Assembly: GCA_015065455.1 (NCBI GenBank)
Contig: SVQI01000010.1
Span: forward strand, 1-58,804
Direction: 5' to 3'
DNA length: 58,804 bases
Origin: Oscillospiraceae bacterium
Lineage (GTDB): Bacteria; Bacillota; Clostridia; Oscillospirales; CAG-272
Position 1 is the stretch's first letter; every line of letters starts with the position of its first letter. This document shows positions 8,987-17,114 of this stretch, in pieces. Below the pieces are notes generated by a model. That model did no database searches. It worked only from the letters and a program-made list of their open reading frames with translations, and was not told the origin of the DNA. Both the position numbers and the translations under genes were made by a program.

Positions 8987-9589
8987 TCAATCACAGTAAT
9001 TCATAATCGCAGACCAAACCTCGTCCTTGCCCTCGTTTTTCAGTGAAGAGAAGGGGATAATAGTCGTTCCTTCTCTAACGAGGGGGTGGTTTTTTATATA
9101 TTCAAGCATTTTATTTCTGTCTGTCTTGTTTGTTTTATCGGATTTTGTAACGACTATAAAATACGGTATTCCGACAGTGTTCAGATATTCGAGCATCATT
9201 TCATCGTCTGCCGTAGGACCTGCTTTCATATCAATAAGCTGTGCGACAGCTTTCAAAGAATTGTCGTTTTCGTTTCTTGCGGTGAAAAATCCGTCGGTCA
9301 ATCCTGACCATCTTTTTTTATCTTCAATACTTCTTTTTGCATATCCGTAACCGGGAAGGTCAACGAGATACAGTTTTTTATCTACCGAGTAAAAGTTTAC
9401 GGTAATCGTTTTTCCGGGAGCAGAGCTGACCCTTGCAAGTTTTTTTCTGCCGAGCAGTGTGTTTATAAGAGAGCTCTTTCCAACGTTTGATCTGCCCGAG
9501 AATGCAACCTGCGGCAGTGAAAATGATGGGAACTGTGACGGTGTTCCCGCTGTAATTTCAAGATTTGAGTTCTGAATGTTCAGTTTCAT
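8987..9589 (-). CDS. ysxC: Ribosome biogenesis GTPase YsxC/EngB
   Basis: A 200-residue TRAFAC GTPase needed for 50S subunit maturation. The G1 loop GRSNVGKSS, the G3 motif DLPGYGYAKR and the G4 motif TKSDK are visible. It overlaps the end of lon by four bases (ATGA), reproducing the lon-ysxC pairing seen in other Firmicutes. Confidence 0.95.
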   Translation of the reverse strand: MKLNIQNSNLEITAGTPSQFPSFSLPQVAFSGRSNVGKSSLINTLLGRKKLARVSSAPGKTITVNFYSVDKKLYLVDLPGYGYAKRSIEDKKRWSGLTDGFFTARNENDNSLKAVAQLIDMKAGPTADDEMMLEYLNTVGIPYFIVVTKSDKTNKTDRNKMLEYIKNHPLVREGTTIIPFSSLKNEGKDEVWSAIMNYCD

Positions 9590-12012
9590 ATAGACCTCGA
9601 TGCACGTGTTGTATTTACGGGGATATCGGGGATATCCGAGCCTTTGATGTTTTCAAGAACGGTTTCCTTTGACATTCTTTCATCGGCAAAAGCGTTTCTT
9701 ATAACGTCGTCGATAGTAGAGCAGAGAATGATTTCGATATTTTCTTTAACCTGATTGTCAATATCCTGTATATCTTTTGCGTTATCGGCAGGAATGAGCA
9801 CTGTCGTAACTCCCGCTTTATAAGCCGCCATTGTTTTTTCGCGAAGCCCCCCTATTGCAAGCACTTTGCCGCGAAGGGTTATTTCACCTGTCATTGCAAC
9901 GTCGCGTCTTACCTTCTTGTGAGTCAATTCACTTAAAAGCGCTGTTGTCAGCGTAACGCCTGCCGACGGGCCGTCTTTTGGAACGGCGCCTTCGGGAACG
10001 TGTATATGTATATCCTTTGTTTTGTAAAAATCAGGATCGATATTAAATCTTTCGCAGTTGCTTCGAATATAGCTTACAGCCGCCTTTGCCGATTCTTTCA
10101 TAACGTCTCCGAGAGAGCCTGTAAGCTCGATCTTTCCGGTTCCTGGCATCGTTACGGCTTCGATTTTAAGCAAGTCTCCCCCGACAGACGTATAGGCAAG
10201 ACCGTTTACGGTGCCTATTTCATCGTATTCAGAAATACTGTCGGGCAGTACCTTTCTGCCGTCCAAATAATCCTTTACGTTTTTGTCTGTAAGACGGCAA
10301 GTGGTTATTTCGTTTTCGACAATTTTCTTTGCTGCCTTTCTGCAGATAGATGCTATCTCTCTTTCAAGATTACGGACACCCGCCTCGCGTGTGTAAAAAT
10401 CTATAATTTCAAAAATTCCGCTGTCGTCAAAACGAAGCTGTTTTTTTGAAAGTCCGTGTCTTTTAAGCTGTTTTGGAATGAGATGATTTTTAGCAATCAT
10501 CAGCTTTTCAGTTCTCGTGTATATTTTTAGTTCAATAACTTCCATTCTGTCAAGCAGAGGCTTCGGAATGGTGTCAAGAGTGTTTGCCGTTGCTATAAAC
10601 ATGCACTGAGAAAGGTCAAAGGGAAGCTCGATAAAGTGATCGCGGAAGTTTTTGTTCTGTTCACCGTCAAGCACCTCAAGCAGGGCTGAAGACGGGTCAC
10701 CGTGCGAGTCCTTTGTGAGCTTGTCTATTTCATCAAGAAGAACGAGAGGATTGTTGACCTCTGCCTGTTTTATGGCGTTTATAATTCTTCCGGGCATAGC
10801 ACCGACGTACGTTTTTCTGTGACCTCTTATATCTGCCTCGTCTCTGATTCCGCCGAGAGCTACTCTTACGTATTTACGGTTCATCGCCGTTGCGATGGAT
10901 TGCACTATTGACGTCTTGCCTGTTCCGGGAGGACCGACAAGACATATTATCTGGTTTTTAAGTTCGGGATTAAGCTGTTTGACCGAAAGATATTCGATAA
11001 TTCTTTCTTTTACCTTTTCAAGCCCGTCGTGATCTCTGTCGAGTATCTTCTTTGCATAAGAGGTGTCAACTCTGTCTTTTGTCTGCTTTGTCCAGGGGAG
11101 CTCGATGCAGGTGTCAAGATAAGTTCTGATAACCGCACTTTCAGCAGATCCGAACGGCATTTTCTGAAGCTTGTTAACCTCTTTTAAAAGCTTAGCTTCA
11201 ACTTCCTTGGGGAGTTTTTTGTTATATATAGCGTCGATATATTCTTCAATTTCGTTATCGGCGTCTCCGTGACCGAGCTCGTTTTGAATAACCTTGAGCT
11301 GTTCGCGAAGGTAATGCTCTCTCTGGTGCGATTCGAGTCTTGCAACCACTTTTTTGTGAATAGAAAGCTCTGTTTCAAAAATTCTTGATTCTTTTTCTAA
11401 AATCACGTTCAGTTTTTCAAGACGTTTAAAGGGGTCAAATTCATCAAGAATAGACTGCTTGTCATCGATTGAAGTCAGAATGTTGCAAGCTATATAATCG
11501 GCAAGAAAGCCCATTGATTTTATGGTTTTTACAGAAAGCTCTACGTCTTCGGAAAGGTTGGGGATATATTTTGAAAATCTTTCAAAAGCGAGAACTGTTT
11601 CTCTTATCAAAGCCTCGCCCTTTATACCGCCCTCATTTTCGGCAGTAATTTTTTTGCAGAGGGTTTCTGCAAAAAGCTTGTCACCTTTTTTTGTAACCGA
11701 GATTAACGAAGCTCTGCAAAGGCCGTCAAAAATTATACGCATCTTTCCGTTAGGAAGCTTTAGATAATCTTTTATTTTTGCAGCCGTACCTACTTTAACA
11801 AAGTCGTTTACCGATTCGTATTCCTTGCTTGTAATATCTTTAAGGGAAATAAGCAAGACGGGTTCATCGATTTCCTTAGCGGCAATACAAGCCTTTTTTA
11901 AATTCTTGTCGGATATTTCAATGCTTTGGGGAATCGACGGAAATATAGTAAATCCGCGCAGCGGAATAAGCTGCAACGTCATTTTTTCTGCTTTTTCTAT
12001 GTATTTTATCAT
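9586..12012 (-). CDS. lon: ATP-dependent protease La (LonA)
   Basis: An 808-residue cytoplasmic AAA+ serine protease that degrades misfolded and regulatory proteins. An N-terminal LON substrate domain (about 1-200) and a coiled region (IHKKVVARLESHQREHYLRE) precede the AAA+ module, with Walker A GPPGTGKTS and Walker B PLVLLDEIDK. The C-terminal protease domain has the catalytic Ser in PKDGPSAGVT and the Lys in LRGKVLAIGGL. The ATG at 12012 is preferred to one at 12069 because AAGGAG lies 7 bases upstream and the LON domain starts there. No CIRCE heat-shock operator is seen in the AT-rich upstream region. Confidence 0.95.
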   Translation of the reverse strand: MIKYIEKAEKMTLQLIPLRGFTIFPSIPQSIEISDKNLKKACIAAKEIDEPVLLISLKDITSKEYESVNDFVKVGTAAKIKDYLKLPNGKMRIIFDGLCRASLISVTKKGDKLFAETLCKKITAENEGGIKGEALIRETVLAFERFSKYIPNLSEDVELSVKTIKSMGFLADYIACNILTSIDDKQSILDEFDPFKRLEKLNVILEKESRIFETELSIHKKVVARLESHQREHYLREQLKVIQNELGHGDADNEIEEYIDAIYNKKLPKEVEAKLLKEVNKLQKMPFGSAESAVIRTYLDTCIELPWTKQTKDRVDTSYAKKILDRDHDGLEKVKERIIEYLSVKQLNPELKNQIICLVGPPGTGKTSIVQSIATAMNRKYVRVALGGIRDEADIRGHRKTYVGAMPGRIINAIKQAEVNNPLVLLDEIDKLTKDSHGDPSSALLEVLDGEQNKNFRDHFIELPFDLSQCMFIATANTLDTIPKPLLDRMEVIELKIYTRTEKLMIAKNHLIPKQLKRHGLSKKQLRFDDSGIFEIIDFYTREAGVRNLEREIASICRKAAKKIVENEITTCRLTDKNVKDYLDGRKVLPDSISEYDEIGTVNGLAYTSVGGDLLKIEAVTMPGTGKIELTGSLGDVMKESAKAAVSYIRSNCERFNIDPDFYKTKDIHIHVPEGAVPKDGPSAGVTLTTALLSELTHKKVRRDVAMTGEITLRGKVLAIGGLREKTMAAYKAGVTTVLIPADNAKDIQDIDNQVKENIEIILCSTIDDVIRNAFADERMSKETVLENIKGSDIPDIPVNTTRASRSI

Positions 12013-12237
12013 GGGTATCTCCTTAAGCGCCGTTAGATTGCCTGTAATGATTTTTGCATAAAAACACAATTAATAATATATTATAACATATAACATACAA
12101 AATTTCCACTATTTTTTTATAAATATTATAATATTATATAAATATTGGCTTTTAATAATGCGTTTTTTTGAAAAAGATTGACTTTCGTCTTTTATGGGTA
12201 TAAACTGTAGGGTGGTGTTATGAGAGGAGATAGATAT

Positions 12238-12927
12238 ATGTTTAAATGGGATATTCATATGCATACGTCAGAGGTAAGTCTTTGCGGACATACTGACGGA
12301 GCAAGAATGGCTGAGATATTTAAAGAAAAAGGCTACGATGGCATAGTTGTAACCGACCATTTTGTAAACGGCAACTCAAGGATACCTAAGGATCTTCTTT
12401 GGGAAGAGAGAATAATGCATCAGTTTGACGGTTACAAGGCGGCAAAAGCAAGAGGGGACGAGATAGGTCTCAAGGTTTTTGCGGGTTTTGAGTATCCCGA
12501 TAGAAGAACAGATTTTCTTGTGTACGGTCTTTATGAAGATTTTCTTGTTAAGCATCCTGAAATTCCCGAACTTCCGATAGAGGAAGCGCTTACGTTTTTC
12601 AGAGAAAACGGCGGATTTGTTATTCAGGCGCATCCTTGCAGAATGTATCTAAAGGGAAGCAGCAGAGGTATACACCTTTATCCGCAACACGTTGACGCGA
12701 TTGAAGTATATAACGGCGCGAATGGCGATGGATGGTTTCCACCCGAATATAACTATTTTGCAAAGATTTATGCTGATCAAACCAACCTTCCTCAGACTGC
12801 GGGAACTGACACGCATCGTGAGGAAAAAATGTTCGGCGGAGGTATGCTTTTTGAAAGACAGCCCGAGGATATATATGACCTTATTTCAATGATTAAAGCA
12901 AAGGATTTCCAGATTACAACAAAGTAA
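12238..12927 (+). CDS. PHP-domain metal-dependent phosphoesterase
   Basis: A 229-residue PHP-family protein. Metal ligands are visible in order: HMHTSE near the N-terminus, TDHF, FEYPD, QAHPCR and the final GTDTHR. Proteins of this stand-alone type hydrolyse phosphate esters such as histidinol phosphate or nucleotide phosphates; the substrate here is not evident. The ATG at 12238 is chosen over 12220 because GAGAGGAG lies 8 bases upstream. It is a single-gene unit followed by a hairpin (12972-12999). Confidence 0.8.
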   Translation: MFKWDIHMHTSEVSLCGHTDGARMAEIFKEKGYDGIVVTDHFVNGNSRIPKDLLWEERIMHQFDGYKAAKARGDEIGLKVFAGFEYPDRRTDFLVYGLYEDFLVKHPEIPELPIEEALTFFRENGGFVIQAHPCRMYLKGSSRGIHLYPQHVDAIEVYNGANGDGWFPPEYNYFAKIYADQTNLPQTAGTDTHREEKMFGGGMLFERQPEDIYDLISMIKAKDFQITTK

Positions 12928-12971
12928 AAAAGTCTGAATTTAAGCTGCTTTTTATAAAGACGATTACAAAG

Positions 12972-12999
12972 TTCGGTAGAGATATTGTTTTCTCTACCG
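12972..12999 (+). terminator. Terminator after the PHP gene
   Basis: Stem TCGGTAGAG/TCTCTACCGA (one base offset) followed by a short T-rich stretch. The U-run is weak. Confidence 0.5.
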
Positions 13000-13149
13000 A
13001 TTTGTGTTATAGTGGGGATAATGAAAAAACTCCTTTACACAAGGGATACTTATATCGTGCTCGTACATCTTTTTTGTATGTGTTTTACAGATGCGAAAAT
13101 TGCGATAAAACAGAGGGATAAATACGGTTTTTGAAAGCGAGAAGATAAA

Positions 13150-13722
13150 ATGAATGCAATAATTAGGTATGTGATAAATATGATGCCGTATATGGTATTA
13201 GCGGTTCCTGTTTATGCAATTGCAAGGATTGTTTTTGTCAAAGCGAAACAAATAAAAGTTAATTGGTTACACGAAATAACGTTATTTGTTTTTACAGTTT
13301 TTTTGGTTGGATTGGCGTCTCAAACAATTATTCCTAAATTTGAAATTGGTGTAAATGGTTTTAATATTATTAAAAACGGGATCCATAAAACAAACCTGAT
13401 TCCATTCAAAGTATTATTTGAAACCTATAAAGAAGTGGTTGTTAATGGTCATATTAATTATTTTATAATTAACTTTTTAGGCAATATTATACTGTTTATT
13501 CCCTTTGGAGTAATAATTCCGTTGTTGTGGAAAACCTCAACAAAGAAAACGATATTTATTGGTTTTTGTTCTTCGTTTTTTATTGAGTTTAGCCAGTTGT
13601 TTTTAACAAGAGGAACTGATGTGGACGACTTGATATTAAACACTTCAGGAGTTTTTTTAGGAATACTTGTTTTTAAATTTTTGCAGAGGAATTGCAAAGG
13701 ATTTATTGAAAAATTCAACTGA
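13150..13722 (+). CDS. VanZ family membrane protein
   Basis: A 190-residue protein with about five membrane helices (near residues 8-28, 42-60, 100-125, 130-150, 160-182). The VanZ core is present: NLIPFKVL, NFLGNIILFIPFGVIIPLLW and the charged motif SSFFIEFSQLFLTRGTDVDD. VanZ itself raises teicoplanin resistance; most homologues have no known role. No other glycopeptide-resistance gene accompanies it. It ends just before a strong terminator. Confidence 0.85.
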   Translation: MNAIIRYVINMMPYMVLAVPVYAIARIVFVKAKQIKVNWLHEITLFVFTVFLVGLASQTIIPKFEIGVNGFNIIKNGIHKTNLIPFKVLFETYKEVVVNGHINYFIINFLGNIILFIPFGVIIPLLWKTSTKKTIFIGFCSSFFIEFSQLFLTRGTDVDDLILNTSGVFLGILVFKFLQRNCKGFIEKFN

Positions 13723-13752
13723 TATATTCCAAATAATCAAAAAAATAAAGAT

Positions 13753-13782
13753 ACCCCGACAGACCTTGGAATCTGTCGGGGT
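13753..13782. terminator. Bidirectional terminator, vanZ / ABC operon
   Basis: Perfect stem ACCCCGACAGA/TCTGTCGGGGT with an 8-base loop and T/A runs on both sides. It serves the convergent VanZ gene and the ABC operon. Confidence 0.9.
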
Positions 13783-13810
13783 GTTTTTGTGCTTATGAGA
13801 AATAAATTTT

Positions 13811-14380
13811 TTATAATTTTATTATTTTACATCCGAGATATTTTAAGTGTTCTTCGTTATGTGTAACCACAATGCAGGGCTTTGTTTTTGCATATTCGAT
13901 AATCATATCCATTATGGAAACACATCTTTCAGCGTCGATTCCGTTTAAAGCTTCATCGAGAAGCAACAGATCTCCGTCAAAAGCAAATGCCCTTGCAATA
14001 GATACTCTTTGCTTCATTCCGCCCGACATTTCAGCGGGGTAGGTATACAGGTCGTTTTCAAGACCGAGTTTTTTCAGCCACTCCTCCGCTGTCTTTTTTC
14101 CGTCGGCGGTGTTTTTTAATACAAGAGAAACGTTTTCAATTGCGGTTGATGAATCAAGCAATCTGCTTTCCTGGAAAACGTAGGAAATTTTTTTAATATT
14201 TCCGAGGTCAATTTTTCCGGAATATTTTTTGTCAAGACCAGCGATCATTCGTAAAAGCGTTGTTTTTCCGCATCCCGATTCACCCGACAGAGCAACTATT
14301 CCGCTGTCACCGATTTCAAGGTTAAAATCCTTGAAAATTACCTTTTTTCCAAATCTTTTATTTAATCCCGAAATTGTCAT
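13811..14380 (-). CDS. ABC importer ATPase (SsuB/TauB-like)
   Basis: A 189-residue nucleotide-binding subunit. Walker A SGESGCGKTT, the signature SGGMKQR, Walker B LLLLDEAL and the switch His in VVTHNEEH are all present. It is shorter than the roughly 250 residues usual for nitrate/sulfonate/taurine ATPases, ending just after the switch region, so only the core engine is kept. The start shares one base with the permease stop (TAATG), implying coupling. The substrate cannot be named from sequence. Confidence 0.85.
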   Translation of the reverse strand: MTISGLNKRFGKKVIFKDFNLEIGDSGIVALSGESGCGKTTLLRMIAGLDKKYSGKIDLGNIKKISYVFQESRLLDSSTAIENVSLVLKNTADGKKTAEEWLKKLGLENDLYTYPAEMSGGMKQRVSIARAFAFDGDLLLLDEALNGIDAERCVSIMDMIIEYAKTKPCIVVTHNEEHLKYLGCKIIKL

Positions 14381-15153
14381 TATTTACTCACCTTGCCTTT
14401 CTTTTTGGTAAGATGATTTACCGTGAACAAAAGTGTTTTTTCAATAATCATACTGATTATGATAACCGTTACAGTCCAGGTAAAAATATCGATAGTTTCA
14501 AGATACATTTTTGCAGAATATAGTTCACTTCCGATAGAACCCTTAAGATTACATATTACCTCTGCGGCAACTCCCGCTTTCCATGCTAATCCAAGCGAGG
14601 TTTTAAAGCCTGCAAGGAAGTATGGCAAAATCGACGGAAGATATAGCTTCGTAAGCTTATGAAGTGGAGAAAAGCTGTATACTTTAGTCATCTCAATAAG
14701 CTCTTTTGGCGTATTCTTCAACCCCTCTGACACGTTTCCGTAAATGATCGGAAAAACCATAAGTAACGATATAAAAGAGGGTATTATTTCCGTATCCACC
14801 AAGAAGTATGCAAGGAGAATAAAGGATGCGACGGGGGTGGCTTTTATAACTGCAAGAACCGGCGAAATAAGCTCGTCAAGAAGTCGTATTTTTGCCGTTA
14901 AAATACCAAAAACAGTACCCAGAACCACAGCGGCAAAAAAGCCTGATAATATATTATTTATCGACGTAAAAATAGTCAGATAAAATTCTTTTTCTTTTGC
15001 AAGATCAAGAAGTCTGTTTAAAACGTCGTAGGGCTTTGAAATAACGACGTCAAGGTTGATTTTAGCTGCAAAAATATGCCATACTATAACCCAAAATGCA
15101 AGGACTGTGACAGTCCTTGCAGGTTTTGGAATTTTATCAATAATAGAATTCAT
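14380..15153 (-). CDS. ABC importer permease (SsuC/TauC-like)
   Basis: A 257-residue inner-membrane permease with about six helices and the ATPase-docking loop in the middle (GLKNTPKELIEMTKVYSFSP). The family segment LPYFLAGFKTSLGLAWKAGV is clear. The ATG at 15153 is preferred over 15204 because GGAAAG precedes it; it overlaps the binding-protein stop by 17 bases. With the lipoprotein and ATPase it forms a complete importer of the nitrate/sulfonate/pyrimidine-precursor class. Confidence 0.85.
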   Translation of the reverse strand: MNSIIDKIPKPARTVTVLAFWVIVWHIFAAKINLDVVISKPYDVLNRLLDLAKEKEFYLTIFTSINNILSGFFAAVVLGTVFGILTAKIRLLDELISPVLAVIKATPVASFILLAYFLVDTEIIPSFISLLMVFPIIYGNVSEGLKNTPKELIEMTKVYSFSPLHKLTKLYLPSILPYFLAGFKTSLGLAWKAGVAAEVICNLKGSIGSELYSAKMYLETIDIFTWTVTVIIISMIIEKTLLFTVNHLTKKKGKVSK

Positions 15154-16159
15154 CGGTAGGCAACTTTCCGCCGACAGATGCCGGGTTTGCTTTGTGGAGA
15201 ACATCGAGCATCTGTTTTACTGAGTTTTTCATTTCGTCTCCGGTGATAAGGCATATATTGCAGTTGGGGATTGCTTTTTTAGCTATTGCAGCTTTCGGAA
15301 CGATTCCTGCTTTTTCAATAAGCTGTGATGCTTCTTCAATGTTATTATTTACGTAGTCAACGGAATTTTTGTATTCGGCAAGGAAGCCTTTAACAGCCGT
15401 AGGATGTTTTTCAGCAAATTCGTTGCGGACGATTATGCAGCCCTGAATAAGTTTGTAATCGGATACCTTGTTCCATTCTTCAGTAAGGTCAAGCGCAATT
15501 CTTGTCTGGCTGTCACCCATTGTTGCAACAGTAACCTGCGGTTCGGGGAGCATACCGATTGCAACTGCATTTGTTTTGAGCTTTGTCGCAAGCTCTGCAT
15601 GTTCTGCAAGGAATTCAATTTTTACGTCTTTATCGGGGTCAATGTTGTTCTTTTCAAGAATATAGCGCAAAACGTATTCGGGGTTAGAACCCTGTCCTGT
15701 CGCATATATTGTCTTGTTTTTGAGATCAGAAACACTGTTGATAGTGTTGCCGTTTTCAAGCATATACAATACACCGAGTGTATTGACTCCCATTACCTTT
15801 ATTTTACCTTCAGTTTTATTGAAAAGCACGGATGCGAGGTTTACGGGAACGCAGGCAATATCAAAATTACCTTTTATAACCTCGGGGCTTACCTGGTCGG
15901 GAGCAGATGCAATATTGAATTCGTAATTATACGAAGTTTTTTTGTTTGTGTTGTCGTCAATAAGCTTTGCCATTCCCATACCGGTAGGACCTGCAAGTGT
16001 TATTACGCGAACCTTTTCAGGCTTTTTCTCGGAGTTGTCTGCTGTCGGTGTAGGGACGGGGTCTTTAGTGTTGTTTTCCGAGCATGAGGTGAGTGTAAAA
16101 ATTGACAGAATCATAAGAACTGCCATGATGAGTGATAAAAATTTTTTTGCGTTTCTCAT
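15137..16159 (-). CDS. ABC importer substrate-binding lipoprotein (SsuA/THI5-like)
   Basis: A 340-residue lipoprotein. The signal peptide ends in the lipobox LTSC (Cys about 26), followed by a Thr/Pro/Asn-rich linker. The mature part has the two-lobe periplasmic-binding fold of the NMT1/THI5-like group (RVITLAGPTGMGMAKLID; YATGQGSNPEYVLRYIL; IQGCIIVRNEFAEKHP). These bind sulfonates, nitrate, pyrimidine precursors and other small anions; the ligand is not evident. It overlaps the Crp-like gene by four bases, so regulator and transporter are one operon. Confidence 0.85.
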   Translation of the reverse strand: MRNAKKFLSLIMAVLMILSIFTLTSCSENNTKDPVPTPTADNSEKKPEKVRVITLAGPTGMGMAKLIDDNTNKKTSYNYEFNIASAPDQVSPEVIKGNFDIACVPVNLASVLFNKTEGKIKVMGVNTLGVLYMLENGNTINSVSDLKNKTIYATGQGSNPEYVLRYILEKNNIDPDKDVKIEFLAEHAELATKLKTNAVAIGMLPEPQVTVATMGDSQTRIALDLTEEWNKVSDYKLIQGCIIVRNEFAEKHPTAVKGFLAEYKNSVDYVNNNIEEASQLIEKAGIVPKAAIAKKAIPNCNICLITGDEMKNSVKQMLDVLHKANPASVGGKLPTDEFYY

Positions 16160-16842
16160 AGGTTTTCTCCATATATTTTTTTGAATTCGTCGTAAGACGT
16201 TATTTTTATGACGTTGTTTTGTTTTTCAATAAAACCGTTTTCTTCAAGGGAATCAAGCGCGCGGTAAAGAGATGCTCTGCCTATATCAAGATTCTGCGCC
16301 AGTTTTGACAGATTTATGTCAAGCGTAACCGTGCTGTCGGTTTTGTTGAAGGGGAGTGATAAAATATAACTTGCAACTGTTTTTTCGGTGCTTCCCGACG
16401 TAAAAAAGACAATTTTTTTGTTGAGAAAACGTATTTTATCCGAAAGGAAACAGATGTAATTTTTGGTAAAATCTATATCGGAAGAAAGCATCTTTTCGAC
16501 GTTTTCTTGGGTTATAACGGCAAAACAACAGTTTTCTTTTGCGATGATTTTTGTCGCGCCGCACGTATCTCCGAAAAGGGAAGCCATACCGAAAACTCGT
16601 CCTCGTTTTAACGTGTTTAAGATTACGGGTTTAAGTTTTCCCGTGCCGTAGACCGATGCGCTTCCCTCAAGAATTATAAAGAGTGAGGGCGGCGTTGTTT
16701 TGCTGTCAAAGATACATTCGCCTTTATTGCATTTTCGGTAATCCGACGATTTGTATGCGTATTCAAGCGTTTCTTTTTTTGCTCCCAGAAAAAGACGGGT
16801 GTTTGCAAGTATTTCGATATATTTTTCTTTTTTTATATCCAT
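16156..16842 (-). CDS. Crp/Fnr-family transcriptional regulator
   Basis: A 228-residue regulator with an N-terminal cyclic-nucleotide-binding-type beta roll (IFDSKTTPPSLFIILEGSAS, GRVFGMASLFG) and a C-terminal Crp-type winged helix (LSKLAQNLDIGRASLYRALD). Scattered Cys residues occur, but no Fnr-style N-terminal Cys cluster, so an Fe-S sensor is not evident; the effector is unknown. The ATG at 16842 has AGAGGATG upstream. It heads the ABC operon and has a strong promoter with a perfect palindrome in the leader, suggesting autoregulation. Confidence 0.85.
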   Translation of the reverse strand: MDIKKEKYIEILANTRLFLGAKKETLEYAYKSSDYRKCNKGECIFDSKTTPPSLFIILEGSASVYGTGKLKPVILNTLKRGRVFGMASLFGDTCGATKIIAKENCCFAVITQENVEKMLSSDIDFTKNYICFLSDKIRFLNKKIVFFTSGSTEKTVASYILSLPFNKTDSTVTLDINLSKLAQNLDIGRASLYRALDSLEENGFIEKQNNVIKITSYDEFKKIYGENL

Positions 16843-16870
16843 TACGCATCCTCTAAGTCGATTTAAAAAC

Positions 16871-16886
16871 TGTATCAAATGATACA
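16871..16886. promoter_or_regulatory. Palindromic operator in the leader of the Crp-like operon
   Basis: TGTATCA-AA-TGATACA is a perfect 7-bp dyad with a 2-base centre. It lies just downstream of the expected start site of the promoter at 16902-16930 and before the ATG at 16842, a position suited to repression by the operon's own Crp-family protein. Confidence 0.6.
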
Positions 16887-16901
16887 CTTTTTCTTGGTTT
16901 T

Positions 16902-16930
16902 ATTATAAGCCGTGTCGTAGAAAAAGTCAA
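16902..16930 (-). promoter_or_regulatory. Sigma-A promoter of the Crp-ABC operon
   Basis: Minus-strand TTGACT and TATAAT with a 17-base spacer, a near-consensus vegetative promoter. Confidence 0.85.
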
Positions 16931-17041
16931 TAGAGTAATCAAAATTTTGCAAAAAAAGCAGTAAAAATTGTTTGTAACAAAGATTTTGAATAAATGAACG
17001 GAATTGTTTACAAAAAATATATTAAAATTTTGTGTAAACTG

Positions 17042-17070
17042 TTGTAAAAAATAAAAATGTGTTTTATAAT
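17042..17070 (+). promoter_or_regulatory. Promoter of typA
   Basis: TTGTAA and TATAAT separated by 17 bases, 45 bases before the typA ATG. Confidence 0.65.
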
Positions 17071-17114
17071 ATAGAATTGTAAAAAAGATAAAGAAAAACA
17101 AGGTAGGGATATTG

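Noticed and set aside
13021..13134. A 37-codon ORF beginning ATGAAAAAACTCC between the PHP and VanZ genes
   Set aside because: The ribosome site is weak, there is no recognisable sequence pattern, and it lies just past a hairpin; most likely chance.
17008..17039. GTTTACA/TGTAAAC inverted words upstream of typA as an operator
   Set aside because: Short arms with an 18-base AT-rich gap in AT-rich DNA; expected by chance.
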